Notes: generated from the letters alone by a model not told the origin. Shown: positions 16,368 to 25,334, counted from the first letter of the stretch. The stretch: DNA of 61,519 bases from Microvirga zambiensis WSM3693 (GCF_016735695.1 NZ_JAERQD010000038.1:1-61519), one strand, 5' to 3'. A program made the numbers and translations.

Positions 16368-17753
16368 ATGGCAACTGTTCGCAATTTCGTTCCAGGCTCC
16401 GGCTACGGAAGCCAGTACGTCGATTCCATCATTTGGGGCAATACGGCTTGGGATCTGAGCACCGGGCCGGTCAAGGTCTGGCTCGGAGAGAGTGAGGATG
16501 TCGACCGGGCGCTCGACATTCATGGTCCAAGCGACATGCTTCAGAGTGGCGACCAGACTTACAGCTGGAATCTCGACGAGGCGGAGACCTTCGCATACGC
16601 TCTGAACCTGTTCTCGTCGGTCTGTGGCATCACGTTCGCCGTGGCGGATTCCGTCGAGGATGCGAACATGGTCTTCTGGAAGGTCGCCATCGATGGGTTG
16701 GTCGGCCGCCACGAGATCCCGACCCAAGACCAGAACTGGGGCTATTTCAATTCGGAGGCCGAATCCTGGCAATATCGCTATATGGGCGGCGATGGCCTTC
16801 ACACCGTCATCCATGAGCTTGGGCACGGCCTCGGCCTGTCCCATCCGCACGATGGAGGTTCAGAGCCGGACGCGACGACCTTCCCCGGGGTCAGCGATCG
16901 CTTTTCCGTCGGCGACTTGGGCCTGAACCAAGCCATCTGGACCGTCATGTCCTACAACACCGGTTGGGACTTTACCGGGTATAATCTGACCTATGGCAAC
17001 CAGGGCGGGCTCGGGGCCTTCGACATCGCGGCATTGCAGGCGCTCTATGGCCCGAACTATACGACGGCCACGGTCAATGACACTTATACGCTGCCCACCG
17101 GCACGACCGGGTGGTCCTGCATCTGGGACGCCGGCGGAGCCGATACGATCGCTGCAGCGCCCGATTCCTTCGGGTCGACAATCGACCTTCGCGCGGCAAC
17201 CCTGCGGAACGGCGACCCGAACGCGGGCGGCTTTCCCTCGTCCGAAGATTTTGTCGCCGGAGGCTTCACGATCGCGAATGGTGTATTCATCGAGAATGCC
17301 ACAGGCGGTGGCGGGCCCGATGGTCTGATCGGCAATGCCGGCGGCAATACGCTCACCGGCAACGCCGGCATGGACACCCTGTGGGGCGACGGCGGCAACG
17401 ACGTGCTCAACGGTGGCGCGGGCAAGGACTATTTTGTCTTCGACACGAAGCCGAACAAGAGCTCGAACAAGGACCATATCGCCGATTACAATGTCTCCGC
17501 CGATACGATCTGGTTCGACAACGCGGCTTTCTCGAAGCTCGGAAAGGGCTCCTACGACAAGCCGGTCAAGCTCAAGACCGATATGTTCGTGAAGGCCTCC
17601 AGGGCCCAGGACCGGGAAGACCGGATCATCTACGACAGCAAGAAGGGCGTGCTCTATTACGACCCGGACGGCACCGGCAGAAACAAGCAGGTCGAGATCG
17701 CGACCCTGAAGAAGGGGCTCAAGATGACCTACGCCGAGTTTTTCGTGGTTTAA
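16368..17753 (+). CDS. Serralysin-like RTX metalloprotease (zinc site intact)
   Basis: 461 residues with no signal peptide, as expected for type I secretion substrates. The M10-type zinc site is complete: His149, Glu150, His153 and His159 in H-E-L-G-H-G-L-G-L-S-H. The Met-turn V-M-S-Y-N lies near 193. A short RTX block follows at about 315-355 (N-A-G-G-N-T-L-T-G, W-G-D-G-G-N-D-V-L-N-G-G-A-G-K-D) for calcium-driven folding outside the cell. The C-terminal 100 residues contain repeated lysines and end in F-F-V-V, the hydrophobic end typical of ABC-exported proteases. No ABC exporter genes are nearby. A GGGGGGAAGG ribosome-binding site precedes the ATG. Confidence 0.92.
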   Translation: MATVRNFVPGSGYGSQYVDSIIWGNTAWDLSTGPVKVWLGESEDVDRALDIHGPSDMLQSGDQTYSWNLDEAETFAYALNLFSSVCGITFAVADSVEDANMVFWKVAIDGLVGRHEIPTQDQNWGYFNSEAESWQYRYMGGDGLHTVIHELGHGLGLSHPHDGGSEPDATTFPGVSDRFSVGDLGLNQAIWTVMSYNTGWDFTGYNLTYGNQGGLGAFDIAALQALYGPNYTTATVNDTYTLPTGTTGWSCIWDAGGADTIAAAPDSFGSTIDLRAATLRNGDPNAGGFPSSEDFVAGGFTIANGVFIENATGGGGPDGLIGNAGGNTLTGNAGMDTLWGDGGNDVLNGGAGKDYFVFDTKPNKSSNKDHIADYNVSADTIWFDNAAFSKLGKGSYDKPVKLKTDMFVKASRAQDREDRIIYDSKKGVLYYDPDGTGRNKQVEIATLKKGLKMTYAEFFVV

Positions 17754-17818
17754 CGGCCCATTCCGGGACAGTTCGCGGGATTCCTGGATTGCGACGTCAT
17801 GTGCGCAGGTGCACATCT

Positions 17819-17833
17819 TGTACGTAACGTAAT
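17819..17833 (+). promoter_or_regulatory. Upstream motif shared by the two RTX genes (copy 2)
   Basis: TGTACGTAACGTAAT, 42 bases upstream of the second RTX gene and matching the block before the first. The preceding 65 bases after the first RTX gene show no convincing terminator, so read-through is also possible. Confidence 0.35.
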
Positions 17834-17874
17834 TTCATATATCCATTGGGAAACAGATTCGAGAGGTTTCCCCT

Positions 17875-19341
17875 ATGGCAGGCTTTCGTCAAATTCCTGG
17901 CGCCGGTTACGGCAGCGCTTATATCGACGGACTCATCGCGGGCGGCGCAGTTTGGGACACGAGCGTCTCACCGCTGACGATGGGGTTCGGCAATAGGTGG
18001 GACGCGCCTATGTGGGTGAGCTATCACGGCCCCTCCAAGACAGGCAGCAACGGACAACCCTATGTCCCGTACGAAACCAATCCTCCCGGCAGTCGATGGG
18101 CGGTGGGCAGTTGGTTCGACCCGGATTTCCCGCCGATCCTCAATGCCGTTGACGAGCTCCTGAAGATCACCAACATCAAGTTGAGCCCGGCCTGGGAGAA
18201 TTATGGGCAGAACCCGCGCGCCGACAATCTCATCCTCTGGCAGACGACCCTGCCGATCGAGTCCACCAGCCGAGTGTGGGTGAGTGCGGATTCTCCTCAA
18301 GAGGTCTTCGACAGGAATCTGCCGAGCAATGTCGATCAGGCGTGGCTTTATCTGCATTCCGGCGACGGAGCATGGAGCTATCCGAACAAGGGCGGCATGG
18401 GCTACACGATGCTGCTGAACATGTTCGGTTCCGCCCTCGGCCTGGAACAGGCCTATCGCGGATTCCCCGGGGTGACGAGTGCGTCCGATCCGGGCCCGCT
18501 CGGCCTCAACCAGGCGCCATTTACCGTCATGTCGGGCAATTGGAACTATCAGGGCTTCGGCGACCCAATGGGGAGATGGGGCTCCATGAAGTCCTATGGC
18601 GCCTTCGATATCGCCGCCCTTCAGAAGATCTACGGCACCAACACCACGGCCGCTGCGGGCAACGACGTCTACACGCTCTCGTCGAACAACTACTACACCA
18701 ATGTCTGGGGCGGCGATTCGGGTTCCGGCTGGACCTGCATCTGGGATTCTGGCGGCATCGACACGATCAGCGGCGGGATCACGTTCCAGAACGTGAAGAT
18801 CGACGTGCGTGCCGCGACACTGGCCGACAACGATCCGAACGCCGGCGGATTTCTCTCGCAGCATACCGACGTCGCCGGCGGTTTCACCATCGCCAATGGG
18901 GTTGTCATCGAGAACGCCATCGGAGGCAACGGCAACGATACGCTGATCGGCAACAGCGCCGCCAATCGGCTCAGCGGCGGCAAGGGCAAGGACACCCTCA
19001 CCGGTTTGGGCGGGCGCGACAGCTTCGTCGTCAATACCAAACTGGACAAGTCCCGAGACACGATCACCGACTTTTCCGTCCGCGACGACACGATCTGGCT
19101 CGACAACAGCATCTTCAAGAAGCTCGGAAGCAAGGGATCGGAAAAGTCCCCTGCGAAACTCAAGGCCGCCTTCTTCAAGATCGGGACCAAGGCAACCGAC
19201 AAGGACGATTACGTCATCTACAACAAGAAGACGGGCGTGCTGTCCTACGATGCGGACGGTTCGGGTAAGGGCAAGGCCATCGATTTCGCCATGCTCAAGA
19301 AGAACCTCGCGCTCAAATACGACGACTTCGCCGTCATCTGA
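17875..19341 (+). CDS. Serralysin-like RTX protein with a lost zinc site (pseudoprotease)
   Basis: 488 residues and clearly a paralogue of the preceding gene. It shares the opening (G-A-G-Y-G-S-A-Y-I-D-G-L-I), the Met-turn region (F-T-V-M-S-G-N), the G-A-F-D-I-A-A-L-Q segment, an RTX block (G-G-N-G-N-D-T-L-I-G-N) and the C-terminal secretion-like tail ending F-A-V-I. The catalytic segment instead reads M-L-L-N-M-F-G-S-A-L-G-L-E-Q-A-Y. The three zinc histidines and the glutamate of its neighbour align with Leu181, Gly185, Glu191 and Asn182. The frame is intact and conserved elsewhere, so this looks like retained function without proteolysis rather than decay. Confidence 0.88.
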   Translation: MAGFRQIPGAGYGSAYIDGLIAGGAVWDTSVSPLTMGFGNRWDAPMWVSYHGPSKTGSNGQPYVPYETNPPGSRWAVGSWFDPDFPPILNAVDELLKITNIKLSPAWENYGQNPRADNLILWQTTLPIESTSRVWVSADSPQEVFDRNLPSNVDQAWLYLHSGDGAWSYPNKGGMGYTMLLNMFGSALGLEQAYRGFPGVTSASDPGPLGLNQAPFTVMSGNWNYQGFGDPMGRWGSMKSYGAFDIAALQKIYGTNTTAAAGNDVYTLSSNNYYTNVWGGDSGSGWTCIWDSGGIDTISGGITFQNVKIDVRAATLADNDPNAGGFLSQHTDVAGGFTIANGVVIENAIGGNGNDTLIGNSAANRLSGGKGKDTLTGLGGRDSFVVNTKLDKSRDTITDFSVRDDTIWLDNSIFKKLGSKGSEKSPAKLKAAFFKIGTKATDKDDYVIYNKKTGVLSYDADGSGKGKAIDFAMLKKNLALKYDDFAVI

Positions 19342-19732
19342 GGGGGAGGGGCGTCAAGCTTGGGCGAGCTCAGCTTGAGTTCTGACGAGGGCCTGCACAA
19401 CGTCATTCCGGGGCCGCGCAGCGGAACCCGACTCGAAGGGCCGCGCCGCAGGCGTGGAAACCCATAACCACGACGGCTCAAGAAGAGATGAGCGGCGGTG
19501 CGCCGCATTCTGCAAGGTTGGTGGTTATGGGTTCCGGGTTCGCGCCAAAGGCGCGCCCCGGAATGACGGCGCAGACGCAGACTTAAGTCACGACCCATGC
19601 TCCGAATGGCCGCTCGCGTGCCTTTGCGACCTATAACAAAACCTCATACCAAAACCGACAAACTTTCAATGTTGCTGATGGACGACTTGGGGTAGTCTGC
19701 GCGCCCCTGCCTGTCCTTGAAGGGCCGAGTGC
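19342..19732. other. 391-base intergenic stretch, mostly one palindrome
   Basis: Contains the family D element D1 at 19402-19567. The remaining 165 bases before the MFS gene are AT-richer (ATAACAAAACCTCATACC) and probably hold its promoter, but no clear -35/-10 pair was recognised. Confidence 0.5.
19402..19567. repeat. Family D palindromic element, copy D1
   Basis: GTCATTCCGGGGCCGCGCAG at the left is mirrored by GCGCCCCGGAATGAC at the right. Inner arms are AACCCATAACCAC and GTGGTTATGGGTT. Other copies lie near 29.2 and 33.1 kb. Confidence 0.85.
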
Positions 19733-20974
19733 ATGTCAGCATCTCCCGTTCGTTCCCGCGTCTCGCCGGAAATCATCGTCCTCGCCGGCTGCCTGATTGC
19801 GCTGATCACCTTCGGCCCACGCGCTTCCGCAGGCCTGTTCCAGCTGCCGATGATCACAGAATATGGCTGGGGCCGCGACACCTTCGGCTTCGCCATCGCG
19901 ATCCAGAACCTGCTCTGGGGCGTCGGCCAACCCTTCGCGGGCGCGATCGCCGACCGGTTCGGTGCCTTCCGGGTGCTCTGCACGGGCGCGCTTCTCTACG
20001 CTCTCGGCCTCGTCGTCATGGCCTACGCGACCACGCCCGGGGTGCTGCATATCGGCGCCGGCGTGCTGATCGGCTTCGGCCTGTCCGGCTGCTCGTTCAA
20101 CCTGGTGCTCGGCGCCTTCGGCAAGCTCCTGCCGGCCAAGTGGCGCCCCATGGCCTTCGGTGCCGGCACGGCTGCGGGCTCCTTCGGCCAGTTCCTGTTC
20201 CCGCCCATCGGCAACGTGCTGATCGATTCGTTCGGCTGGCATCAGGCGCTTCTGGTCTTCGCCGCGAGCGTGCTGCTCGTCATGCCGCTCGCTCTGGCGC
20301 TTGCGACCCGGCCGACCGGTGACGCCGCTCAAGGTGAAACCGCATCGGTTCCGAACCAGTCGATCCGCCAGGCCCTGACCGAGGCGTTCCAGCACCGCTC
20401 CTATGTGCTGCTCGTGCTCGGCTTCTTCACCTGCGGCTTCCAGCTCGCCTTCATCACCGTGCACCTGCCGGCATACTTGAAGGATGCGGGCCTCTCGGCC
20501 GCCATCGGCGGCTGGACCCTTGCGGTGATCGGCCTTGCCAATGCGGTCGGCTCTCTCGCTTCCGGCTGGCTCTCGACCCGGATGTCGAAGCGCTGGCTGC
20601 TCGCCTGGATCTATCTCGGCCGCTCCGTGGCGATCGCGGCCTTCATCATGGTCCCGGCGTCTCCCATCACCTCGATCCTGTTCGGCATCTCCATCGGCCT
20701 GCTCTGGCTCTCCACCGTGCCGCCCACATCCTCCCTCGTGATGCTGATGTTCGGCACCCGCTACATGGCCATGCTCTACGGCTTCGCCTTCTTCTCGCAT
20801 CAGGTCGGCGGCTTCCTCGGCGTCTGGCTCGGCGGCGTGCTCTACGAGATGAACGGCAATTACAGCATGGTCTGGTGGCTCTCCGTCGTGCTGGGCCTCG
20901 CCTCGGCCCTGATCAACCTGCCGATCAAGGAACGGCCGGTGCAGCGCGAGCCCGTCCTGCAGCCGGCGGAGTAG
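19733..20974 (+). CDS. MFS transporter, monocarboxylate/oxalate-type
   Basis: 413 residues with about twelve membrane helices, in two six-helix halves split by a hydrophilic loop near 200-220. Signature pieces include G-V-G-Q-P-F-A-G-A-I-A-D-R-F-G-A in the first half and S-L-A-S-G-W-L-S-T-R-M-S-K-R in the second. The S-A-G-L-F-Q-L-P-M-I-T-E-Y-G-W opening resembles the oxalate/formate and monocarboxylate-type branch. The substrate cannot be told from the sequence. It is flanked by repeats on both sides and stands alone. Confidence 0.88.
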   Translation: MSASPVRSRVSPEIIVLAGCLIALITFGPRASAGLFQLPMITEYGWGRDTFGFAIAIQNLLWGVGQPFAGAIADRFGAFRVLCTGALLYALGLVVMAYATTPGVLHIGAGVLIGFGLSGCSFNLVLGAFGKLLPAKWRPMAFGAGTAAGSFGQFLFPPIGNVLIDSFGWHQALLVFAASVLLVMPLALALATRPTGDAAQGETASVPNQSIRQALTEAFQHRSYVLLVLGFFTCGFQLAFITVHLPAYLKDAGLSAAIGGWTLAVIGLANAVGSLASGWLSTRMSKRWLLAWIYLGRSVAIAAFIMVPASPITSILFGISIGLLWLSTVPPTSSLVMLMFGTRYMAMLYGFAFFSHQVGGFLGVWLGGVLYEMNGNYSMVWWLSVVLGLASALINLPIKERPVQREPVLQPAE

Positions 20975-20994
20975 GAGCATCTAACACAACATCT

Positions 20995-21092
20995 CCTCAT
21001 CCTGAGGAGCCGCGAAGCGGCGTCTCGAAGGAGGTTTCAGAGCACGCTGGAGACGCCTCGTCCTTCGAGACGCTACGCTCCTCAGGATGAGG
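20995..21092. repeat. Family A palindromic element, copy A2
   Basis: CTCATCCTGAGGAGCCGCGA, GTCTCGAAGGAGG, then TCCTTCGAGACG and CTCCTCAGGATGAGG. It follows the MFS stop. Confidence 0.85.
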
Positions 21093-21211
21093 CTGGTTTT
21101 GTTAGGCATTCTAAGTCCCGCACTGCTGCGAAGGGCTAAGCGTTTGTTCCTTGCCACGATCCTCCGCCGCGCCACAAATGGGTGCGGGCAAGGAATGCGG
21201 AAGGAATCGGC

Positions 21212-22198
21212 ATGAGCGCTTTCAAAGCCGTCGTCATCGACAAGAACCAATCAGGCCAGAGCGTCGCGATCCGCTCGTTCGACGAAGCTGATCTCATGGA
21301 CGGCGACGTCACCGTGCGCGTGTCGCATTCGACCCTGAACTACAAGGACGGCCTCGCCATCACCGGCAAGGCGCCGGTGGTGCGCCGCTTCCCGATGATC
21401 CCCGGCGTCGATCTCGCCGGCATCGTCGAAGCCTCCTCCAACCCGGAATTCAAGCCCGGCGACGCCGTCGTCCTCAATGGCTGGGGCTTGGGCGAAACCC
21501 ACCTCGGCGCCTATGCGGAGAAGGTGCGGGTGAAAGGCGACTGGCTGATCCCGCTGCCGCAAGGCCTCTCGGCCGAGCAGGCCATGGCCATCGGTACCGC
21601 AGGTTACACGGCGATGCTCTGCCTGATGGCTTTGGAGCGCCATGGGCTGAGCCCTGAGCGCGGTCCCGCCATCGTCACCGGCGCCGTCGGCGGCGTGGGA
21701 TCGGTGGCTGTGGCATTGCTCGCGAAAGCCGGTTGGCACGTGATCGCGTCGACCGGGCGGCCGGAGGAGGCGGATTACCTGAAGGGCCTCGGCGCGACTG
21801 AGATCCTCGACCGCGGCGAGCTGGCAGGACAGCCCCGGCCGCTCGCCAAGGAGCGCTGGGCGGCCGGCGTCGATACGGTCGGCTCGACCACGCTCGCCAA
21901 TGTCCTGTCCATGACGAAATACGGCGGCGCCATCGCCGCCTGCGGTCTCGCGGGGGGAATGGATCTTCCTGCCACCGTCGCGCCCTTCATCCTGCGCAAC
22001 GTGGCGCTGCTCGGCGTCGATTCCGTGATGGCGCCGAAGGCCTTGCGGATCGAGGCCTGGAACCGGATCGCCCGCGAACTCGACCATGACACGCTTGCTG
22101 CCATGACGACTGTTATTCCGCTCGATCAGGTGCTGGAGGCTGGGCAGAAGATCGTCGACGGCAGGATCAAGGGGCGGGTCGTGGTGGAGGTTGCTTAG
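21212..22198 (+). CDS. acuI: MDR oxidoreductase, acryloyl-CoA reductase type (AcuI/YhdH)
   Basis: 328 residues, zinc-free medium-chain reductase. AcuI reduces acryloyl-CoA to propionyl-CoA with NADPH. Landmarks: N-Y-K-D-G-L-A-I-T-G, F-P-M-I-P-G-V-D-L-A-G, the nucleotide-binding T-G-A-V-G-G-V-G-S-V-A, and the C-terminal G-R-V-V-V-E-V. The start is the ATG after GGAAGGAATC; a longer frame adds ten residues without support. No DMSP lyase or acrylate genes sit directly beside it, so its role may be general detoxification of reactive acyl-CoAs. Confidence 0.9.
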   Translation: MSAFKAVVIDKNQSGQSVAIRSFDEADLMDGDVTVRVSHSTLNYKDGLAITGKAPVVRRFPMIPGVDLAGIVEASSNPEFKPGDAVVLNGWGLGETHLGAYAEKVRVKGDWLIPLPQGLSAEQAMAIGTAGYTAMLCLMALERHGLSPERGPAIVTGAVGGVGSVAVALLAKAGWHVIASTGRPEEADYLKGLGATEILDRGELAGQPRPLAKERWAAGVDTVGSTTLANVLSMTKYGGAIAACGLAGGMDLPATVAPFILRNVALLGVDSVMAPKALRIEAWNRIARELDHDTLAAMTTVIPLDQVLEAGQKIVDGRIKGRVVVEVA

Positions 22199-22223
22199 CC
22201 TGATGAGCCAACAGCTTCCCCAC

Positions 22224-22311
22224 GTCATCACCGGCCTTGTGCCGGTGATCCCGATGCGGTGAAGCGCGACGCTTTTCGGATCGGGATGGCCGGGACGAGC
22301 CCGGCCATGAC
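22224..22311. repeat. Family C palindromic element, copy C2
   Basis: GTCATCACCGGCCTTGTGCC, GGTGATCCCGATGCGGTGAA, centre with CGACGCTTTTCGGATCGGGA, then GGCCGGGACGAGCCCGGCCA TGACG. It lies between the convergent acuI and LysR genes. Confidence 0.85.
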
Positions 22312-22336
22312 GCCATGAGGCGCGAAACCTTGGCGA

Positions 22337-23284
22337 CTAGACCGCCGGCACCGGCATCGGCACTTTCTTCCCCGCCCCCTCGATCTGCCTCTTCTGCTTG
22401 GCGATCTCGCCTGCCATGAAATCCATGAAGGCGCGCACGCGTGCCGATTGGCGCAGGTCGGGATGGGTGAGGAGCCAGAGGCCGGCGGAGAAATCGGGGT
22501 TGCTGTCCGCGAGCCGCACGAGGTTGGGGCTGGCATCGGCGATGAAGCAGGGCAGGGGGCCGATGCCGATGCCCGCCTCCACGGCCTCGGAGAGCCCGAG
22601 CACCGTGTTGACCTTGTAGACGATGTTTTCGGGAGCCACGTGCTCGCGCACGAAACGGGCGACCTTCATGGCAGCCAGATTGTCGCCGAGCGCGAGCCAA
22701 TGCCGGTCGAAGAGATCGGCGATGGTCACGTCCTCGGGGCCCTGCACGTCGGGAAAATCCTCCACCCGGCCATAGATCGCCCAGGCGATGGTCGCCACGC
22801 GGCGGCCGACCAGGGTTTCGGGCGGATCGTCGGTGGCGCGGATCGCCACGTCGGCGTCGCGCTTCGACAGGTTGAGCGCCTGGTTGGCGAGGACCACGTC
22901 GAGCCGCATCTCCGGGCAGGCCTTGATGAAGCGGGCGAAGATCGGCGTCAGGAGGTGGACGAGGAGGGTGTCGTTGGTGGTGACCCGCAATTCGCCCGCA
23001 GGCGCCACGGCCTGGCCTGCAAGCTTGCGGGTAAAGGAGGTGACGTTCTCGTCCATCTGTTCGGCGAGAGCCGACATCTCCTCGCCGGCGGGGGTGAGGA
23101 CATAGCCCGTCCGATGGCGCTCGAAGAGCTTGATCCCGAGATTGTCCTCCATCTGGCCGAGCCTGCGGAAGACGGTCGAGTGGTTGACCCCGAGTCGATC
23201 TGCGGCGCCGGCGAGGCCGTTGGCCTCGGCGATGATCTTCACCAGTCGGAAATCGTCCCAGTCGAGATGCTGCTGCTTGGCCAT
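22337..23284 (-). CDS. LysR-type transcriptional regulator
   Basis: 315 residues. Winged HTH at about 8-66 (W-D-D-F-R-L-V-K-I-I-A-E, then G-V-N-H-S-T-V-F-R-R-L) and a periplasmic-binding-like effector domain from about 90. It opens M-A-K-Q-Q-H-L-D-W-D-D, and the upstream 49-codon extension is not protein-like. It is divergent from wrbA with 163 bases between the starts, the classic layout in which a LysR protein controls its neighbour. The effector is unknown; a quinone or redox stress link is inferred from wrbA. Confidence 0.9.
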   Translation of the reverse strand: MAKQQHLDWDDFRLVKIIAEANGLAGAADRLGVNHSTVFRRLGQMEDNLGIKLFERHRTGYVLTPAGEEMSALAEQMDENVTSFTRKLAGQAVAPAGELRVTTNDTLLVHLLTPIFARFIKACPEMRLDVVLANQALNLSKRDADVAIRATDDPPETLVGRRVATIAWAIYGRVEDFPDVQGPEDVTIADLFDRHWLALGDNLAAMKVARFVREHVAPENIVYKVNTVLGLSEAVEAGIGIGPLPCFIADASPNLVRLADSNPDFSAGLWLLTHPDLRQSARVRAFMDFMAGEIAKQKRQIEGAGKKVPMPVPAV

Positions 23285-23337
23285 CTTTATGCATTCACGC
23301 AAGAGGAACCCTGCATATCTACCACTGGTTTTGCAGA

Positions 23338-23354
23338 GAGGAAAGCTTATCCTC
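23338..23354. promoter_or_regulatory. Possible operator between the LysR gene and wrbA
   Basis: Quasi-palindrome GAGGAAAGCTTATCCTC lies 54 bases upstream of the LysR start and 94 upstream of wrbA. LysR proteins bind dyad sites of this size near divergent promoters. It has one mismatched and one G-T pair, so support is weak. Confidence 0.25.
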
Positions 23355-23447
23355 CTGACCGTCCAACAACGGCAGGCGATGTTCCTCCGGCTCAAGGCAA
23401 CCGAGGCCGGACCGGATCGTTCTGCATCCAACCATATTGGAGTTCAC

Positions 23448-24050
23448 ATGGCCAAGGTTCTGGTTCTGTATTATTCGTCCTGGGGGCACATCGAGCAGAT
23501 GGCCTATGCCGCCGCCGAGGGCGCCCGCGAGGCCGGGGCCGAGGTCGTGGTGAAGCGCGTGCCGGAGCTCGTGCCGGCCGAGATCGCGCAGGCTGCCCAT
23601 TACAAGACCGACCAGAAGGCTCCCATCGCCACGGTCGAGGAGCTGCCCGAATACGATGCGATCATCATCGGCACGCCGACCCGCTACGGCACCATGACGG
23701 CGCAGATGAAGAACTTCCTCGACCAGACCGGCGGTCTGTGGGCGCAGGGGAAGCTGATCGGCAAGGTCGGCTCGGTCTTCACCTCCACCGCCACCCAGCA
23801 CGGCGGCCAGGAAGCCACGATCCTCACCACGCTGCCGGTGCTGCTGCACCACGGCATGGTGGTGGTCGGCCTGCCTTACTCCTTCCAGGGCCAGATGGGC
23901 GTCGACCAGATCCGCGGCGGCTCGCCGTACGGCGCCTCGACGGTTGCCGGCGGCGACGGCTCGCGCCAGCCGAGCGAGATCGATCTCGACGGCGCCCGCT
24001 TCCAGGGCAAGCACGTGGCCCAGATCGCGGCGAAGCTCGCTGCGAAGTAA
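23448..24050 (+). CDS. wrbA: NAD(P)H:quinone oxidoreductase, WrbA type
   Basis: 200 residues, the usual length. This FMN-dependent enzyme reduces quinones by two electrons and so avoids semiquinone radicals. It opens with the flavodoxin-like FMN loop Y-Y-S-S-W-G-H-I-E-Q-M-A (8-19). Further landmarks are G-T-P-T-R-Y-G-T-M, S-T-A-T-Q-H-G-G-Q-E and S-P-Y-G-A-S-T-V-A-G-G-D-G. It is divergent from the LysR gene and probably under its control. The ATG directly before A-K-V-L-V-L-Y-Y is the only sensible start. Confidence 0.95.
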   Translation: MAKVLVLYYSSWGHIEQMAYAAAEGAREAGAEVVVKRVPELVPAEIAQAAHYKTDQKAPIATVEELPEYDAIIIGTPTRYGTMTAQMKNFLDQTGGLWAQGKLIGKVGSVFTSTATQHGGQEATILTTLPVLLHHGMVVVGLPYSFQGQMGVDQIRGGSPYGASTVAGGDGSRQPSEIDLDGARFQGKHVAQIAAKLAAK

Positions 24051-24072
24051 GAAGCGGCTTCTGTCCCCTAAG

Positions 24073-24179
24073 CCCTCATCCTGAGGAGGACCGATAGGTC
24101 CGTCTCGAAGGACGAGGGCGCCTCCAGAGATCGCTGGATCCTCCTTCGAGACGCAGCTGCGCTGCTCCTCAGGATGAGG
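24073..24179. repeat. Family A palindromic element, copy A3
   Basis: CCTCATCCTGAGGAGGACCG, GTCTCGAAGGACG, then CCTCCTTCGAGACGCAGCTG and CTCCTCAGGATGAGG. It lies between the convergent wrbA and tsaC genes. Confidence 0.85.
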
Positions 24180-24210
24180 TTGAGTGTGTGACCATGGTCT
24201 AAGGGGTTAG

Positions 24211-25200
24211 CTACCGCTCCGCTGCGGCCCGTCTCAGGCGGTCATTGATGGCCTCGCCTAGACCCGATTCAGGAATCGGGCTGACCGCGATGGTCGCAGC
24301 ACCCGAGGCATCGAGCTGCCTCAGATAAGAAAACAGATGAGCGGCGGCCTCCACGAGGTCGCCGTTTTTGCTGAGGTTGAGGGCGGCGCGGGCCGCCTCG
24401 GTGCCCTCAGGGGCCTCCGCGCCGAACAAAAGGGCCGCCTCGCCCGGCCCGATGCTCACCGCGTTCAGGCGAACCTGCGCCCGGGGCGCGTAGTGGGACG
24501 CCATCATCCCCGGCGCGAGCAGCTTGGCACCGGCCTCCGGGCCGCCTTCGAGCTTCATGCCGATCAGCGCCTCGATGGCCTCGCGCGGCACGCCGCCGGG
24601 GCGGAGCAGGCGAGGGGCGCCGCCGAGGCACGAGACGATGGTCGATTCGACCCCGACCGGGGAGGCTCCGCCATCGAGGACGGCCTCGATGCGTCCGTCA
24701 AGGTCACCGAGCACATGGTCGGCGTCCGTCGGGCTCACGCGGCCCGAGCGGTTGGCGGACGGTGCTGCAACCGGGCGCGCGGTTTGTTGCAGCAGTGCAT
24801 GGGCGAGGGGGTGGGCCGGAACGCGCAGGCCCACGCTGTCGAGGCCCGCGCGGGCGAGATCGGAGATCGTGCAGGTCGGCGCCACTGGCACCACGAGGGT
24901 GAGCGGTCCGGGCCAGAACGCCTCTGCCAGCTTTTGCGCCGTATCGTCGAACACGCCCTGCCTTTTCGCGGATTCGAAGCTGTCGAGATGGGCGATCAGG
25001 GGGTTGAAGCTCGGGCGCTCCTTGGCGGCATAGATCCGGGCCACCGCTTCCGCATCGGTCGCGTCGGCGCCGAGGCCGTAGACCGTCTCGGTCGGGAACG
25101 CCACGAGGCCGCCGCTCCGCAGGATGGCGGCTGCCCGAGCCAGTCCGGAGGCATCGGCCGACAGGCGCTCCGTTTGGCGCATTGACCCGTGATCGTTCAC
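24211..25200 (-). CDS. tsaC: L-threonylcarbamoyladenylate synthase, Sua5 type
   Basis: 329 residues: an N-terminal YrdC/TsaC domain plus the C-terminal Sua5 domain, hence the long form. It makes threonylcarbamoyl-AMP from threonine, bicarbonate and ATP for the t6A37 modification of ANN-decoding tRNAs. Landmarks: F-P-T-E-T-V-Y-G-L-G, A-K-E-R-P-S-F-N-P-L-I, P-S-A-N-R-S-G, G-V-E-S-T-I-V, and L-A-P-G-M-M-A-S-H-Y-A-P in the linker to the second domain. An in-frame ATG at the seventh codon is an alternative start. Confidence 0.95.
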   Translation of the reverse strand: MNDHGSMRQTERLSADASGLARAAAILRSGGLVAFPTETVYGLGADATDAEAVARIYAAKERPSFNPLIAHLDSFESAKRQGVFDDTAQKLAEAFWPGPLTLVVPVAPTCTISDLARAGLDSVGLRVPAHPLAHALLQQTARPVAAPSANRSGRVSPTDADHVLGDLDGRIEAVLDGGASPVGVESTIVSCLGGAPRLLRPGGVPREAIEALIGMKLEGGPEAGAKLLAPGMMASHYAPRAQVRLNAVSIGPGEAALLFGAEAPEGTEAARAALNLSKNGDLVEAAAHLFSYLRQLDASGAATIAVSPIPESGLGEAINDRLRRAAAER

Positions 25201-25334
25201 GTCTAAACTATTCCTTGCTCCAGGGGGATTCCCTTGCGGGATCTGCTCTTACGAGATTGGCCCTTGCCGGGCGGGTTTAACGGCGCGAGAACACGCGTCA
25301 ACATGAAAAGCCCCATGTTCGAGAGGAAACGTCG

